This document shows, piece by piece, positions 1-24,300 of a DNA stretch of 64,000 nt (position 1 is its first letter; each line of letters opens with the position of its first letter). The notes beneath the pieces were generated by a model. The model saw only the letters and a program-made list of their open reading frames with translations. It did not search any database and was not told the DNA's origin. The position numbers were made by a program, and so were the translations under genes. This DNA is from Penelope pileata (lineage: Eukaryota; Chordata; Aves; Galliformes; Cracidae), in NCBI GenBank assembly GCA_013396635.1, contig WBMW01001268.1, positions 1,135,039-1,199,038 on the forward strand, read 5' to 3'.

Positions 1-3000
1 CCTCCTAATATGCTCTCAGTGCTTGAGTTCCAGCCTGTTTTAGTCTTGATGTCATAGCCACCAAGGGAACTTGCTGAAACGTGGGGCTCAGCAAGGTTTG
101 AGAATGGGGGTGGGACAGGTCAGTGGTGTTTCTTACTTTCTGTGACGCTCTTCTGCAATTTTAAAAATCCATCCTAATGTTCCTACTGGAGGTCACCAGT
201 TCCTTTCCCTTGGTATTATTAACTGTTTCTTAAAAAACAAAAACTTGCAAAACTGCGCCATAGAGTGAGCAAACGCTGTTTCTCTCCATTCCCTGCCCCC
301 TTTCTTGTTGACCCGTTCTCTTTGCCAGCAACATTCTCTGGTGTTTTTATCTTCCAGAATACAGACTGTTGTTAAGATTACTTCATATTTGTTTAGAGTG
401 TTTTATTTTTAGGAAAGCAGAGAGTGGAAAGGGAAGATTTGGTATATGTTAAAATAATTTTTGTGCCTAGTGGAGCAGCGATCACATGGTGTTACTGGTG
501 AATCAGCTGCTGTAATCACAGAAACCGTGTTACTGCTTCCCCACCCTTTCCATTAACTGAAGGGTTGAAGGCGTTCACATTCATCCCTGTTTAGTTAGAT
601 GTATGTAGTCATAGGCTCTTATATAATAATAGTGATTTTACAGGAAGTTACTTACTCTCAGCAGCACCCTGGGGACGTAGATGGGAATTGTCTGTGGGTG
701 TTTCTGGGGAAGAGCAGTGTCGGTGCACGTGGGCAGTTCTGCCCAGATGTGTGGGGCTGGGACGTCTCCTGCGGGTTGGCTGTTCTGCAGCTGTTAGCGC
801 GGGAATAACTCTGAAGATTTACTTTACAGCAACATTTACCTTGCTGTCAAGAGTAAAAGAATGGCACCTTCCGTGGGAAGTGGCTTAATGGAAGAAGTTT
901 GCAAGTGGTGCATGCAAATGATTCCTGAGTTTAATGAACCTCATTGAAGAAAATGATTTTTGATGTGTGTAGAAACTCCCGAGGTGGTTGGGTGGATCCT
1001 GCAGCTATTTCAGCATGCTGTCTCTAGTGGAAATGGCTCATTGATAGCGAGCTAAGGCATGTGTGGGAAGACAGCGTGAGCTAAAGGGGATGGAAGCGTT
1101 TTAAATGGAACTCTGCTGGCATGCCAGCAGAAAGGAGCGTGCATCGGAAAGTAATGTTCTGTTTGCTGCTCGTATTTTATGAAAAACTTGCACTTCCTGG
1201 GCTGAAATTCTAAAAATATGGAGATGGGAAATAGGATGGCAATCACACTCTTCTTTCAGCTTAGATTCTGCTGAGTTTCTTGGATTTTTTAATTCAGTTT
1301 TTTGTTTTTTGAGAAAGGAATGCGTTTCGTCATTTATCTCTATTCCAGGCATGAAGTGTGTGATAACTGAAAATTAATTACCCTTAATAGAGATCTATTT
1401 TTGTAGAATGCTTTTTAAGTGCCTTTTGGAAGAGCAATGACTGCTTTGAAAGTGTATTCACAAATACAAATAGTGCTTTTTGTGTGTGTGATCTTGCTTT
1501 GTCGGTTTTCTTGTTTGTTTGTTTTTTTTTTAACTCAGAAATAATTGAGTGAATAGATGACCTGCTTTAATTTATCTTCATGAAGTGTTTGAAATCCTAG
1601 GAGCATCTGCTCAGATCCTGCAGAAGCATAAATGAATGTACTTAGTGTTTGGCATACGCTTAGTTTAACTATTGCATATGTAATGCTCTGTGTGCATAGG
1701 GAAAATATAGCTAGATTGTGCAATTGCCCTGAAAGGTGTCGTTTGCAGTTTTAGTCTTTCTTGGAAAACACTGATGGCTTCCACAGCTTCTCATGTATAT
1801 CCAAATGGATTTGATACCTGTCTGCATGAAGAGGCCACATCCTGCAAGGAGTTATGCATTTGCGCTGTGTTAACTTCACAGATACATTTTTGAGGGATTT
1901 TTCCAAGTTGCAAAAAGGGAAAACCAGAAAACGTAAGCATGTGTAATTCTAGCATTCGGTGTTGGTGCTTTGTGACTTCTGAAATATGAGCTCTGCTCTC
2001 AGATTGTGCATTTCCTCAGGTTGTGGCAGTGTTACTCAGAAGTGTAACTTCACTGACCAGAGTGACATATCTAATCTTGTGGACTGAGAGAGAATCTTGT
2101 GTTTTGGATGTTCCTCGCATTCACAAGTTTTCTATCAATGTGATTTTTTCCCATCAGTAACAGCCTGACTCCTTTTCATTAAGCATCGGGAACAAGACTG
2201 CACCTAAAAGCATTTCAGGGCTAAGACATCACTGCAAAGTTAGCGATGGGTTGCTTTATTTTCTTGGTGTAATGGCCACGTAGTGCATGTTGGCCATGTG
2301 AGGGGTGTGTTGGGTGGGACATCCCGAGGCACTCAGTTCCTTCTCAGTTCCAGTGAGTGTAATGAGATCAGAGCTGCGCTGAGGCCTAGAGATTTCAGAT
2401 AGTGCTGTTCGTTTAAAAATGCAGTGTATTTAATGGAATTTGGAAAAGGGGAAGTTACCAGTATGGGAACTGTTCTGTTACTATGTTTAAAATAGAGTTG
2501 TAAAATCCTGTGTTATAGTATATGTATGGAGAGTTGAAAAATGGCTGCATACTGAACTTCTGCAAATTATTCCTGAAATGCTGTGTCAGCAGTGAAGCCT
2601 TTGTCACTCCCCAGTGTTCAGACATGCCCTGTGCAAGTCCTAGCTGCTGTGCCCTGCAAGGCCAGGCAGGGGGCGGCCATGACGTGGGGCAGAGGGCGGC
2701 CATGACATGGGGCAGAGGGCGGCCATGGCGTGGGGCAGAGGGCGGCCATGGCGTGGGGCAGAGGGCGGCCATGATGTGGGGTGGTGCGCGTGGCTGCACT
2801 GAGGCTGCGGCCCGGTTCCGCCTGCCAGGGCTGGGGAATGTGTCCCGGCTCTCCTCCCCTCCTTTCACATGGGCTCAAAACAAATAATTTGATACTTTGG
2901 CTAATATCATGTACCTTTTTTTTTTTTTGTGCAGAACTGCACTGGTCGTGGCTCTGACATGCTTAAATACTGAATTCTTCCCCCCCTTCCCTCAGTGATC

Positions 3001-4922
3001 ATTCTGAGATATTTTTGTGGTGTTAACTTGAACTTTCAGATTTTGTGGAAGAGGTGGAAGTTTCCTTTTGCAGTAAGGATGGAAATAGGGATTCCACTGT
3101 CCGCTCAGGGATAAGCAAGCATCTGGTTGATGCTTTTGGTAGATGAGTCTGGTTTTATATCAAGATCAAAATAGCAGTGTTGCTGAATGTACTGCTGATC
3201 ATGGAGAGCTTGCATGTTCTTTGAAAGAAGTGTTTGTATGCTTTGGGTTTTGTTATTTTTTTGAGTAAATAAGTAACGCTTCTACTGTAGCTTAGTTATG
3301 CTAGCTGTAATGTCTGATGAGTTACATACTAGAACAGACAATTTTTCAAACCATGTTACAGCTGGATAGCGGGTAGACCAACATTGTTTCATAACAGCAT
3401 AAGTTGTTTCTTGAAATCAGACCCTAATAATTAATCGTTTTGAACATGTATGACTGTTGAAATCTGAGTCAGAATTTGCATTACCCTTGCTTGATCTTCC
3501 AGACCGAATTTCGATTAACCTCAAGTGAGACCTTTTCTGTCTCCTTTTGTTTGGGTCTTGAAGCAGTCGCAGCAATAGCACCTGAAGTTATGTCCAGAAA
3601 TCATTCTTTGTTCGTTGTCACGAGACCGTTGGGGCACTTGAGAAAAAAGCACAGCATCAAAGCAGGAGAAAACACCTGGCATTTCCTAAATATAGGTTTT
3701 GCCATGGAGTGTGATGAAACCTTGTAGGGTTGTTGCTCGTGCCAACCTATTTGGGGTTTAGCTGTGTTGCCGTGCAGGGGACCTGGGTGGAGTTGTGAAG
3801 GCACTACAGCTGCGTTAGCGTGCTGTGCCCTCAGAACTGAAGGAGTCATTTTCCCAGGAAAGCTGCAAGGTGGGCCTGGATGAGGTACCCACATCATTTG
3901 CAGTAGAGGAAAGTTTACTTGGCTTAGTACTTCCATGATTCTGCATTATGCTCTGTAAGCATAAACAAGGTGTCTTGGGTTTCTAGGACTGTGGTTTTGG
4001 GATGGGCAGCACAGTGTGTGGCATTGCTGACTTCATTAGAAGCAGGTTGACTTTCTGGCAGCTTTTTAAAAAATCTGTTCAGATCCCATGCAAAGGTATC
4101 TTTTACAAGCAAGTGCTCTGTACTGCTGTATAAGATTGGAGACAGGATAGGGGAAGGTTCATTTCTGTTATATTAATCTTCTAGTTATTAAGGTTGTACA
4201 GATGATGGGATCCAAGTGTTACTGTTTCTTCCAATCTAAATACACACATCTGTAATGTGCTGGCTGCTGCTTGTGGTTTTGCTCAACTACAAGAGCATAA
4301 AAATTGACTGAATTGAGTGGATTTTGATTGCTGCCAGCCAGAATGCTTGATGAATGCTGTGTGTAAGAGGAGCAGTTACTTTGATTTGGTTTGCAGTATT
4401 TACCTTTGTCACAACAGTGGGGAGATAGAATCTCACCTCGTTCCTGCTGTTGTGAGCCTTCATCATGTCCTTGGTTTAGTTGTGCTGCAAAGATCTCATA
4501 CCATTCCAAAGTTGAGTGTACGTATATAGGGCTGAGTATCGTGTGTCAAAATGCACAAACATTTGAAGCAAGGGTGTTGTGTGGTCTAGGGGGAGGGGTG
4601 TGTGACAAGGGGGAAAGTAGAGAATCATGGACAAAATGATGAGGATGTCAATAGAAGACAGAAAGAGAACAGCTGAAAGACAATGCAAGGTGTGTTGTAA
4701 CTGGGAGTAAAACTAGTGGTACTGATCCTGAAAACAGAAAAACAATTGATATAAATTTGTTTAAAAATGAATTAGAAAATTAATGCTGGTGTGATTAAAT
4801 ACAGTACACAATTGTTTGTTCTCTTTTAACTGCAGGAGGCATGGTTTAGAAGAACTTTATATTACACTTGGATGCCTTTTGATATTGTCAAATAAACAAA
4901 TGGTATTGTTTTGCATTTGTAG
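1..4922 (+). other. PPP4R3A: PPP4R3A intron (partial)
   Basis: Upstream intron, open at the left edge. Apart from the minisatellite at 2671 and its GC-rich surround (about 2610-2880) I see no exon, RNA gene or transposon; open frames are short and unrecognisable. Confidence 0.8.
2671..2783 (+). repeat. 23-bp minisatellite, about 5 copies
   Basis: A GC-rich tandem repeat (unit ggcggccatgacgtggggca plus gag) with starts spaced exactly 23 bp at 2672, 2695, 2718, 2741 and 2764. Copies differ by one or two bases, mostly at the CpG. It is intronic in PPP4R3A and creates spurious repeated peptides in several frames. Confidence 0.93.
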
Positions 4923-15929
<11,007 letters not shown>

Positions 15930-16690
15930 TGGCAACTGCGGAAGAACATGACCGTCTGGGGGAAGGATACTTTTTCCATAAAAAACAAACCCACAACAAA
16001 GCAGCAATCTTTTGTGAATTACTGTGTGTAACACAGATCAACCTATACAAACGGATTTCTGCCAATCAAGTGCCAATTCAAAGGAGCAGAAGAAGGGGAA
16101 ATACTTTGTTTAGGGGGAAGACTTACGCCTTTGAGCTCTCCAGCTTGGACCACATGTTGCCCTTTTCTCAGGGAAGGAAATGGAAAACAAAAAAAAAAAA
16201 CAAAAAAACAAGCCAACAGGGCAGGAGTTTTGTCAGTGGAACTCTGGATTGGCTGGTCAGTTGCTACAATCAGAATATGCTTTCTTGGACCATACATGAG
16301 ACTTCTGAAGAAAAGGCAGTTTTTGCCATAATTCTTCACTAGTTAAGAATGCCAGCAGTTTCTTTGTATAAAAGAGACTTGCCTTTGAAATCGTACATTC
16401 TGAACATTTTAGTCAAGCTACAACAGGTTTTAAAAACCTCTATGGGGGAGGGCTGAATATAAAGTTTCCTCTTTTTTTTTTTTTTTTTTAATCTGTTCCC
16501 TTTGCCCTTTAAACTGCAGAAAAATTTTTTTTGGAGGTGGGGGATTTGTTTGTCCCTTCTTGATTAAAGATTGAGTGGAATTCTAGATGTGGTCACTTTT
16601 GTGTCATAATTTTTTTTGACCCCCTGAGTGTATGCTTAGTTGTTGAGTATATATTTGGGACCATTAAAATTTTTTGATGTAATATAATCT
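15930..16690 (+). other. PPP4R3A: PPP4R3A 3' UTR, minimum extent
   Basis: AT-rich sequence follows the stop, with a long poly-T run near 16471-16489. The end is inferred from the ATTAAA at 16663. The UTR could run on to AATAAA motifs at 17055 and 17169. Open frames here, such as 15929-16342, have no recognisable protein. Confidence 0.7.
16663..16668 (+). terminator. PPP4R3A: Candidate PPP4R3A poly(A) signal (ATTAAA)
   Basis: ATTAAA lies about 735 bp after the stop and is followed within 20-75 bases by GT-rich sequence (ctgttgtgctgg, then cctgtgtaattttg). Other candidates are AATAAA at 17055-17060 and 17169-17174, both with less GT-rich flanks. Only transcript ends can decide between them. 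Confidence 0.45.
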
Positions 16691-17677
16691 CACTGTTGTG
16701 CTGGTACCTGTTTCACCCTGTGTAATTTTGTTCTGCATCACAGTTCTTAATATGTTTAGGATTTTATGGAAGATGGTATAGTTTTTATTGGAAAAAATCC
16801 TTAATCTTACAACAATGTGCATAAAAGCAATACTATTTTGTGACTAAATATTTTATATTAAATTTTACATCAGCAACTGTCTTGCAAAAAAATTCAGGGA
16901 AATAGGATGGAGTAAAAAAATAGATACCTATAAATATGAAAGTAGTATTCCAAAGAGACTTTGAAATTTCCTAACAATGATGGTAAACTAACTCATCAAA
17001 ATGCAAGATGGATGATTTAGGAATACCAATATATTGACTCATTTGACTTACAAAAATAAAAACAGAATAATTAAAGCTGGAGGAAAATGGCATTAGTGGT
17101 ATTTTTTTAAAAAAACCTTCTGATTTCCCTTTGGAATACCAGTTTTAGTGAATCAAAGATGGTTGCAAAATAAATGCTTTACAAGAATACCATCTTTTGA
17201 AATTTATTATAATACTCGAAATACAGCAATTAAACTTTGGGTCTAACTCAATGACTACATTTTTTCCCCTTTTTCCAAAATCTAAATAACATTAATTATT
17301 AATTGAAGCTGTGTTTGTGCTTCCTTACTGCTTTTACAGATGGCTTTGATTGGATGGCAGTGTTCATGAAAATCTTGAAATATTTCAGAAAACAGGAAGA
17401 GTGGGATTGTAAGAAGCAATGGGTATCAAAAACGTGGGTATGAGTTAGGAGGTGATCAAGAATGATAAGAAACAGGGTTTAATTCTAGAACACTCTCCCT
17501 CTCTCTTTGATCGATGCTTTTTATTCTTACTACCATTTGCCCTCATCCCAAGAGAGCTGTGTGTATATTCAATTAAACATGGCTCAGTTGTCTTCATTGC
17601 ATTTTAACTGTAACCTTAGTATGGTTTACAGGATAAATCCTAAGTATTATACAGACGATTTTACATGTATTTTGCAG

Positions 17678-17800
17678 GGTAAAACATTAGGTCCTTTGGC
17701 GGCTGAACACAAAGGAGATGTAGAGGAAGGCATAATAGTATATTCAACAGCTACTCAAGAAGAGTTGTCTGAAATAGCTAAGAACTTGCATCTTTTGTAA
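17678..17800 (+). other. Possible alternative PPP4R3A terminal exon (speculative)
   Basis: A tattttgcag acceptor is followed by a 40-codon open frame (GKTLGPLAAE to KNLHLL) ending in TAA. The frame after the AG is phase 0, the phase left by the PPP4R3A exon that ends at 14383, so it could in principle replace the normal last exon. The reading frame also extends upstream to 17507. Composition is protein-like, but I recognise no family, the polypyrimidine tract is weak and no AATAAA follows closely. Confidence 0.2.
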
Positions 17801-20800
17801 GGTAACTAGAAACTTACGTGTCCTTAATGTTTTGGAGAAAGTGTGTCTGCGTCCCTGAACGATGAAGGCTGCTATATAAATTCCCTTCAAGTGTATACAC
17901 ATTTACATTTATATTATACGTGACATAGTACTTGAACCTGGAGGCTTTCTCTGATATATTTGTAGAGATGGTTTGCACCTCACTTTCCTGTCAGCTGCAC
18001 CTGGCAGCAGGCCCCCTGTGCCCTTACATTCCTTCCTCAGCTGTCCTACGCTGAAGACGGAGCAGTGTCCCTTCTGTGGCTGAGACGTGCTGCTGGTTAC
18101 TCCCATGTACACTTCCCAGCTATGAGCGTTGGTTCACTGGGGTACCAAGCAAAAGATGTTCCCAGCTTCTTGACGTGGAAGGCCATGTCCCTACACTGAT
18201 CTAAATGAATGAGTATTACTGGCCACAAGGCTTTCCAGCTCCTTCAGTTCCCTAGCAGAAACATCTGTGGGTGAAACGACTCACCAGCGCCAGCTGAATG
18301 ACTTCCACAGAGTTCAGTGTTTGCGGATGTGGTTTATTGCGTTCCTGGGATAGGTGCTGCTTAACTATGGTTCTATTAATTTTTTCCTGATGATGGAGAC
18401 CAGATCTAGTCATGCTGAGCCACAGAGGTACTCTTCCTCTGCCCAGGTTTGTTGTATCGGATACTTCCCTTGAGGTTGCAGAAGTTTCTCCCATGAGCTT
18501 CAGACAGAGTACCTGGTCCTCCAAAGGCGCATACCTTTACACTAATGGAAGTAGTTCCAAGGTGTCCAGATCTGCTTCTGCTGTACACAGAGGGTGGCAG
18601 TTCTCAGTTAACAGTGCCCATTGCCAGAAAACAGATCTCCTCTGTCGTAAGGGTGGAAGGATCTGAAAGCTGGAATGTCTAGCAGTAAGTTGCTTCTAAA
18701 CCATGTCTGTAACACACCTACCTGGTAGCCAACATCAGCTTGTTTATCTCTCATAGCCCACCTAGAGGAGAAGTCACGTTCTTGTGGATTTAAGTGTGAG
18801 GTAAGCCCAATCCTTTTAACATACATAGGGTTAAACTGTTCAGATAATTGTTGGCTGGGTTTTTGCAACTCCATAAATTTCAGAAACTAATAAGGGAACT
18901 GGCTGGTAAGAGTTTGCTTAAACTGCTCCTGCGGCTCCGTTAGGGATTTAGATTCCCTTCCACCCAGCACGCGTAACCTTGTTTGCCTCCAGAATTGTTT
19001 CCTAACATCTGTAGAGTGACCACAGACATTGAGCCCTGCCTTTATCAATCGTTTTACAACTGCGGAGGCATCCTGAAGCCCTGCTGTCTGTGGTACAGTG
19101 GTACTGCAGGATCACTGGCTTGAGGATACCGAGACCCATCCCAAGCCGGATGTGAAAGCAGGAGGCCAGGTGGGTTCCTGCTTGGACTCACCCACAGCGG
19201 AAATGTAAAACAGTTTTTTAAAGATAAGTTGGCCACATGCATGTTCTGCATCGCTTCTTACTGCTTTCTCTTTCTGGAATCCATAAGAAATCAAAGTTAC
19301 GGTTCAGTCCGGACAGGAAGCAAAGCGCATGGACGTGCTGCAGGTACAGCAAAATCTTCAAAGGATTTGTAGTGCCTTAGTTCAACCATAGCCAGAATTT
19401 AAGGTCTCTTAGTCATGCAAGGAAGACATAACTTGCTACGGTTTTGTAGGTGGCTGGCTATCTGGCTACTTCATTCCTTGATTTGGTATCGTTCTATTTG
19501 CAGTCATATTTCCTGGAGCATATAAATTCTGTGGGTTTTATATACATATATAAATTAAAATTAATAAAACTATTCAAAGCTGGAATGAAACAATGAAACC
19601 CTGTGGACTGCTGAGAAAAACAATTTAAAAAAAAGGAGGGGAGACACGCAGTCTTCTGTATGCTGGGAGTGTTTGTGTACAATGTAAAAGCAATATAACC
19701 CAGTAGGTAATATGAAAAACACGTGTATGGAGGGCTACAGGCAAATGAGTGAAACAGCTGCTGGTGTGCAGTGCCTTTGGACCTACGCCAGAAGTCTCAC
19801 CGTGCACTGTCACATCTCCCAGAGGCGTAAGGTGCCAGTCTCACAGGATTTTTCTGAAATGGCTCAATGCAAACAGCTCTGTGATTTGGGTTCGGACATG
19901 GAAATTATCTGGCATTAAGGTGAAATTGTGTTCAAAAACTGTAAATCTCACTACATACAGACTTGGGATGATTTCGGCTGAATAACACTGAGTTTTACAC
20001 TCCACTTGTAAGCAACTTTAAATGAGATGCATAGAGGTGTATGTAAAGCCTGCTGATGTTGAGTGGCTGCCCAACGGCGTTTGGGTGGGAAGTTGATGCT
20101 GTTAAGCTGGAGGGTTCGGTACCATCTTCCGCCTTCTGGTACAGCTGGGAACAGCGTTGGGTATGTTTGCTCTGTCACTGTATTGATGCTGAGTAGTTAA
20201 GGATCCCTGAAGGAAGCTATGATCCAGGATGTGTGGTTTTTTAATCTCCATTCAGGAAACATAGGGGTAATTGGAAGCAGATCCTAATGAACTGATCCAT
20301 TAAAATCTCTGCTAACAACAGCGAACATTTGGGAGAAAATTAAAAACATTTCCAATCTGCTTCTGCTTCTATGTATCTGAAAGCTGTGTTATGTTAGATC
20401 ATCTTATCTTGAAACAAGCTTTTTCCTTCCGCCAGCTCCCTCCAACTTCCACTATTCACCGCAGACAAAAGGAGCTTCCTCTGCTGCTGCCGCCATCGAG
20501 GTTTTGCAGATCAGCCCAAGGAACTGGAAGCTGCAATTCTTATTAAAGAAATAACTGCTGGTTAAAACCAACAACAGAGCGCAGCGCTGAATCTGTCTGA
20601 ATATATTAGCACGTATGTGTTTAGCCTCAAAATGGAAATCAATCTTGTGCCCCTTTGAGGCCTAGATTACCTGCAGTCAGAAATAAGGAAAATGCAAATG
20701 TTTGCTTTTCAGGGGCAGAACTAAGTACGAAAGCTGACAGTAGAGCAATGCAAGTGTCTGTCTTTCTTTAGAAGTTTCTATACATACATGCTCTTTATAA

Positions 20801-22427
20801 AGAACCTTTCAGCTTTTCTTGCTGTTGATATAGCTTGCTATAATCTCTTTCTAAAGAAATAGGCACTATTTCACCTTTAAAGCAAATGTTCCTTTTGAAC
20901 AAAGTGTGTGTTTTGTTAGACCAGCTGTGGTCTGGGATTTTTGTCGTCAGGGCCCATACAGATGTTCTGCAAGGTATGGTGAGAATGACCAAGGTGAGAA
21001 TGCAAGGTGAGAATGACCACAGCCCTCACTGTTAGGGCACCCAGCTGGCTGACCTCTGGGTCAGTTTGGTGAATGAAATGGGCCCTGTTTGGACATGGAA
21101 AAGTCAGACTTCTTCCCTGTAGAGTGAGGTGCCTGACTGCAGTGACCTAAGCTGGACTCACGCCTCTAGGATCTGAACTCCAGTCCTTTAATATGTTTAC
21201 TTTTCCTGATTAAACAGAATACTGGTACACTCTCAATCAACTAAAACTCCAAAACAACAAGCTGAAGAATGAACAATTCCCCAGGGCACTGGATCTTCAA
21301 AACCACATTCTACTTTTGTAAGGACACTAGCTAGCAGTGAATAATAGGAATTGATAGTGATGATTTGAAAATATTTTCTAATGTGAGCAGAAATATATTT
21401 TCAACTCATCAACATTAAATCTTCACTGTAACATGCTTGAACACTGTACCACTTGGCATAGTTTAGTTCTTTGTGTGCTTCCCTTTTTCCCCTTAGAGTG
21501 GCCAGTGAGTGTCCCTAGTGTGGACCCATCAGTTCTCCTATTCATCTCATGATTCCCAGTTTAATGCTGCTGGGATAGCTCTTGTTTTAGCTCCCGCAAA
21601 GAGAGAGAAACTGAGGAACACAAAGGGCAACCGCCTGCCTCGGTTATGTTCTGTGCTTTGGTCAGAACCCAGGATTTGGATAATGTCCCCAAGTCTTCAC
21701 GCAGTTATTTTGGTCTTTGCCCTTTCAGTAATCACTGTCTCAACAGCTCAGGTCCTATCATGTCTTGACAGCCTACAAAGCCTTCCCCTCTCCACTACCA
21801 CTTCCAGTTACGTCTTTTCTGAGTGGCTGGATGTGTAGCTTGCATGTTCCTGCACACAGGCCCACTGCTGCCAGCCTTGGCCTCAAGCTCCTTCAGCTTC
21901 TGAGTTGAACTCCAGGGAGCTTGTCCCGTCCCTGCTCAGGCTCATGAGCCCTCCTGCTGCTGCGGCACTTGTCACCTCCACAAAGAGGCACATCCAGGGG
22001 GTTATGCCATCGCTCCTGTGTTTGTCTTGGATGTGAGCACTCTTCTGTTGCTTGCAGAGAGATACAGACCACTGCTGCTCCTTCGTCTTTGCTTAGTGTT
22101 TCCGTATCATTTGCTCAGCATTATCTTTATTGTTCGCCCTGGGTGTTCGACCCGATATTTTTCTACAGTCCTGGGCGTCTATAAGATACTCAGCCCGAAG
22201 TCCCTCCTCTTGTGGTTGAGATTCTGCATGATGTTGACCTTGCCAGGAGACTGTGCAGCCCGCTTCAATTGTGGCACTGGATGAACATCCTGCCTGGTAT
22301 CAGAGGTCAATGCCAGGTTTTTGGGGAGATTCCGAATGCTTTCTTCCAGACACCAACCACAGATGCTCAGTAAATCGCTGCCTCCCCTTGCATTCAGATT
22401 GACCAAAGGCACACAAGGAAGTATGTA

Positions 22428-22976
22428 GGTTGCTCCAAAAGTAATGCGTCCTGTTGATTTCCATGGAAACTACAGCAGATACAGACTAGGATAACACCAT
22501 TTGATAGAGCAAATTCGGCTACAGAACGCCACTTTTCAACATAGTCACCACCATTAGCTGTGCATTTTCAGCAGTGATGAACAAGACCTGCATGCCATGC
22601 TCGTAACAATCAGCATGGCCGTCCAGAACGCTGTTTGTCTTTCACGTCCCTGTCGCCACTGCTGAAATGTAGCACCACTGCCTCGCTGTGCTCACAGCCA
22701 CTGTTTGCTCTCCAGAAACGTTCAGCAAGTGTTGATGAATGTCAGTGGGTGCTGTTTTTTCCAGAATTCGGTGACACCCCTTTGCTCCATCCACCCTTCC
22801 ATGTCAGACGCCATTGTGTCAGAGTGCCCCTCTGCTGCCATCTGTCACACGGCAACAACATGGAACGGGATATTGGTGGGAAGGTTCAACCTCTGCTGCC
22901 ACACCACCAACATCTGCCTCTGATGTCTTGGGCCAACAGAATAAATTAGGATGCACTACTTTCAGAGCAACCCGCA
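22428..22976 (+). mobile_element. Non-autonomous mariner-like element, copy 1
   Basis: A 549-bp element flanked by TA dinucleotides, with inverted ends: ggttgctccaaaagtaatgc at the left and ctactttcagagcaaccc at the right. It carries no transposase ORF. Sequence and ends resemble the chicken Galluhop/Mariner1 family; the name is from memory. It lies between PPP4R3A and CCDC88C. Confidence 0.82.
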
Positions 22977-23229
22977 TAGTTTTGTTTTCGTAAGGCAGAG
23001 TTTTGCTTCTTTTTATTTTCATTCAGATTGCTCCAAGTTTCCTTACCAGCTTTGTCCAAATAGGATGAACGCTACGGACAACACATTTTGGAATCAGGTG
23101 ACACAAGGGGCACGGCCATCCCCTGCCCACCCCCCCGTTCTGCTGCCGTCCATTGTTTGAGTAAAGCAGGCCCGCCTCGATGCTGACACATTGCTTGACA
23201 AACGCAGGGCTCCTATTTACAGGAAAGCT

Positions 23230-24300
23230 GCTCAATGATGGGCCCAGGCGACGGAGGAGAAAGCAGCCCTTTCCCGATTACCGTGCGTGTGGCTCCCGCT
23301 CTGTTGTTTCCCTGCGGTGCCGTGGCTCCCAGGCACGGCAGCCGGCTGCAGGGCGCTTTGTTGGCGGCTGGGTTGCTAGGGGATGCCTGTGGCCGCCCAA
23401 CCGCGCCATTCCAGCCACCCCACACAACGCCTGCCCGAGCCCTGAGGTGCCTTCTGGGGCCCACAGCCGAGCACTGCAAGGAGCGCTTTGGAAATGCCCT
23501 CAGTGGTACATACAGCGTGTCTCCAGGCACTGGTACCCCGATACAGGCTTTAAACTCTGCTCTGGGGCTCCTTGCTTCCCTGGGAGCTGTGTTTTGAGTT
23601 AAAAGCCAGACAAGAGCAGTCACTGTGAGAAGGAAATAAGCTGTTGCAAGTGGCATTAAACACTGCAAAGGCGCAGAATATTTTCCTTGCTCAGCTGTCG
23701 GAGTGGTTTCCACATACAGCCATGCGCCCATCTCTGGGTCTGAGCATCCCTGGGTTCGTCCACAGGGCCGTGTTCTATTTGTCTGCTGTGTAAGGACGGG
23801 GGTGCCCAGGAGCAGAACGCGGTCCCGGAGAGCTCTCACAGGTCGTGGTGAAAGGCGAGGTGGGAGAGAGCGGCAGCAGCGCCAGGCCGTGCCTTGGAAG
23901 AAGCATGGAGGGAGCCACAGGGGCCTGCCTGGGGGTGACGGGCAGGGAACACAGCTCCTGAGGAGACAGAACTCGCATTCGGCGGGGGGGGGCCAAGAGC
24001 GAGGGCAGGTGTTCTGCGCGGGGCGCTCGGCGCAGCCCCCTGGCTCCACGCCGGGCCCCAGGATGCCGCTGCCCCGGGGCAGGCCGCGCCCCGCTCCGAG
24101 CCCTGGAACCCGCCCCGAGTCCCCGTCTGCAGCACCCGCGGCGGCCGCCGGGGGGGGCCAGAGCCGCGCCGCGAGGCCGGGGCCGGGGAGGGACGGGCGG
24201 GGAGCCGGGCCCCGGGGCAGCTCGCGCCGCCGATGCCACCGCTGCTCGGGCTTCGGGAGCTGCTAGAGGCGTGCTGCTGCAAACGGGTCACGTCCGGGCT
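23230..24300. promoter_or_regulatory. Upstream GC-rich/CpG island
   Basis: GC-rich DNA is densest in CpG between about 23980 and 24260, roughly 1.6 kb upstream of the CCDC88C start. Long open frames here on both strands (for example 23213-24049 on the - strand) are expected of GC-rich DNA and show no known protein. It could be an alternative promoter or a non-coding RNA start; no exon can be supported. Confidence 0.5.
24179..24202 (+). other. G-quadruplex motif in upstream island
   Basis: G-runs of 4, 4, 3, 3 and 4 bases are joined by loops of only one or two bases, a very stable predicted G-quadruplex on the + strand. Confidence 0.7.

Larger units (their letters stand above)
16691..23229. 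other. Intergenic region
   Basis: This is AT-rich to about 17.5 kb, possibly still 3' UTR, then mixed composition. It holds the speculative exon at 17678 and the mariner-like element at 22428. Near 20984-21018 there is a small duplicated phrase (ggtgagaatg). Otherwise I see no gene. Confidence 0.7.

Noticed and set aside
2455..2868. Repeated-peptide frames on both strands
   Set aside because: They are produced by the 23-bp minisatellite, whose period is not a multiple of three.
23213..24049. 278-codon open frame on the - strand
   Set aside because: It lies in GC-rich DNA where stops are rare, overlaps open frames on the other strand and resembles no protein I know.
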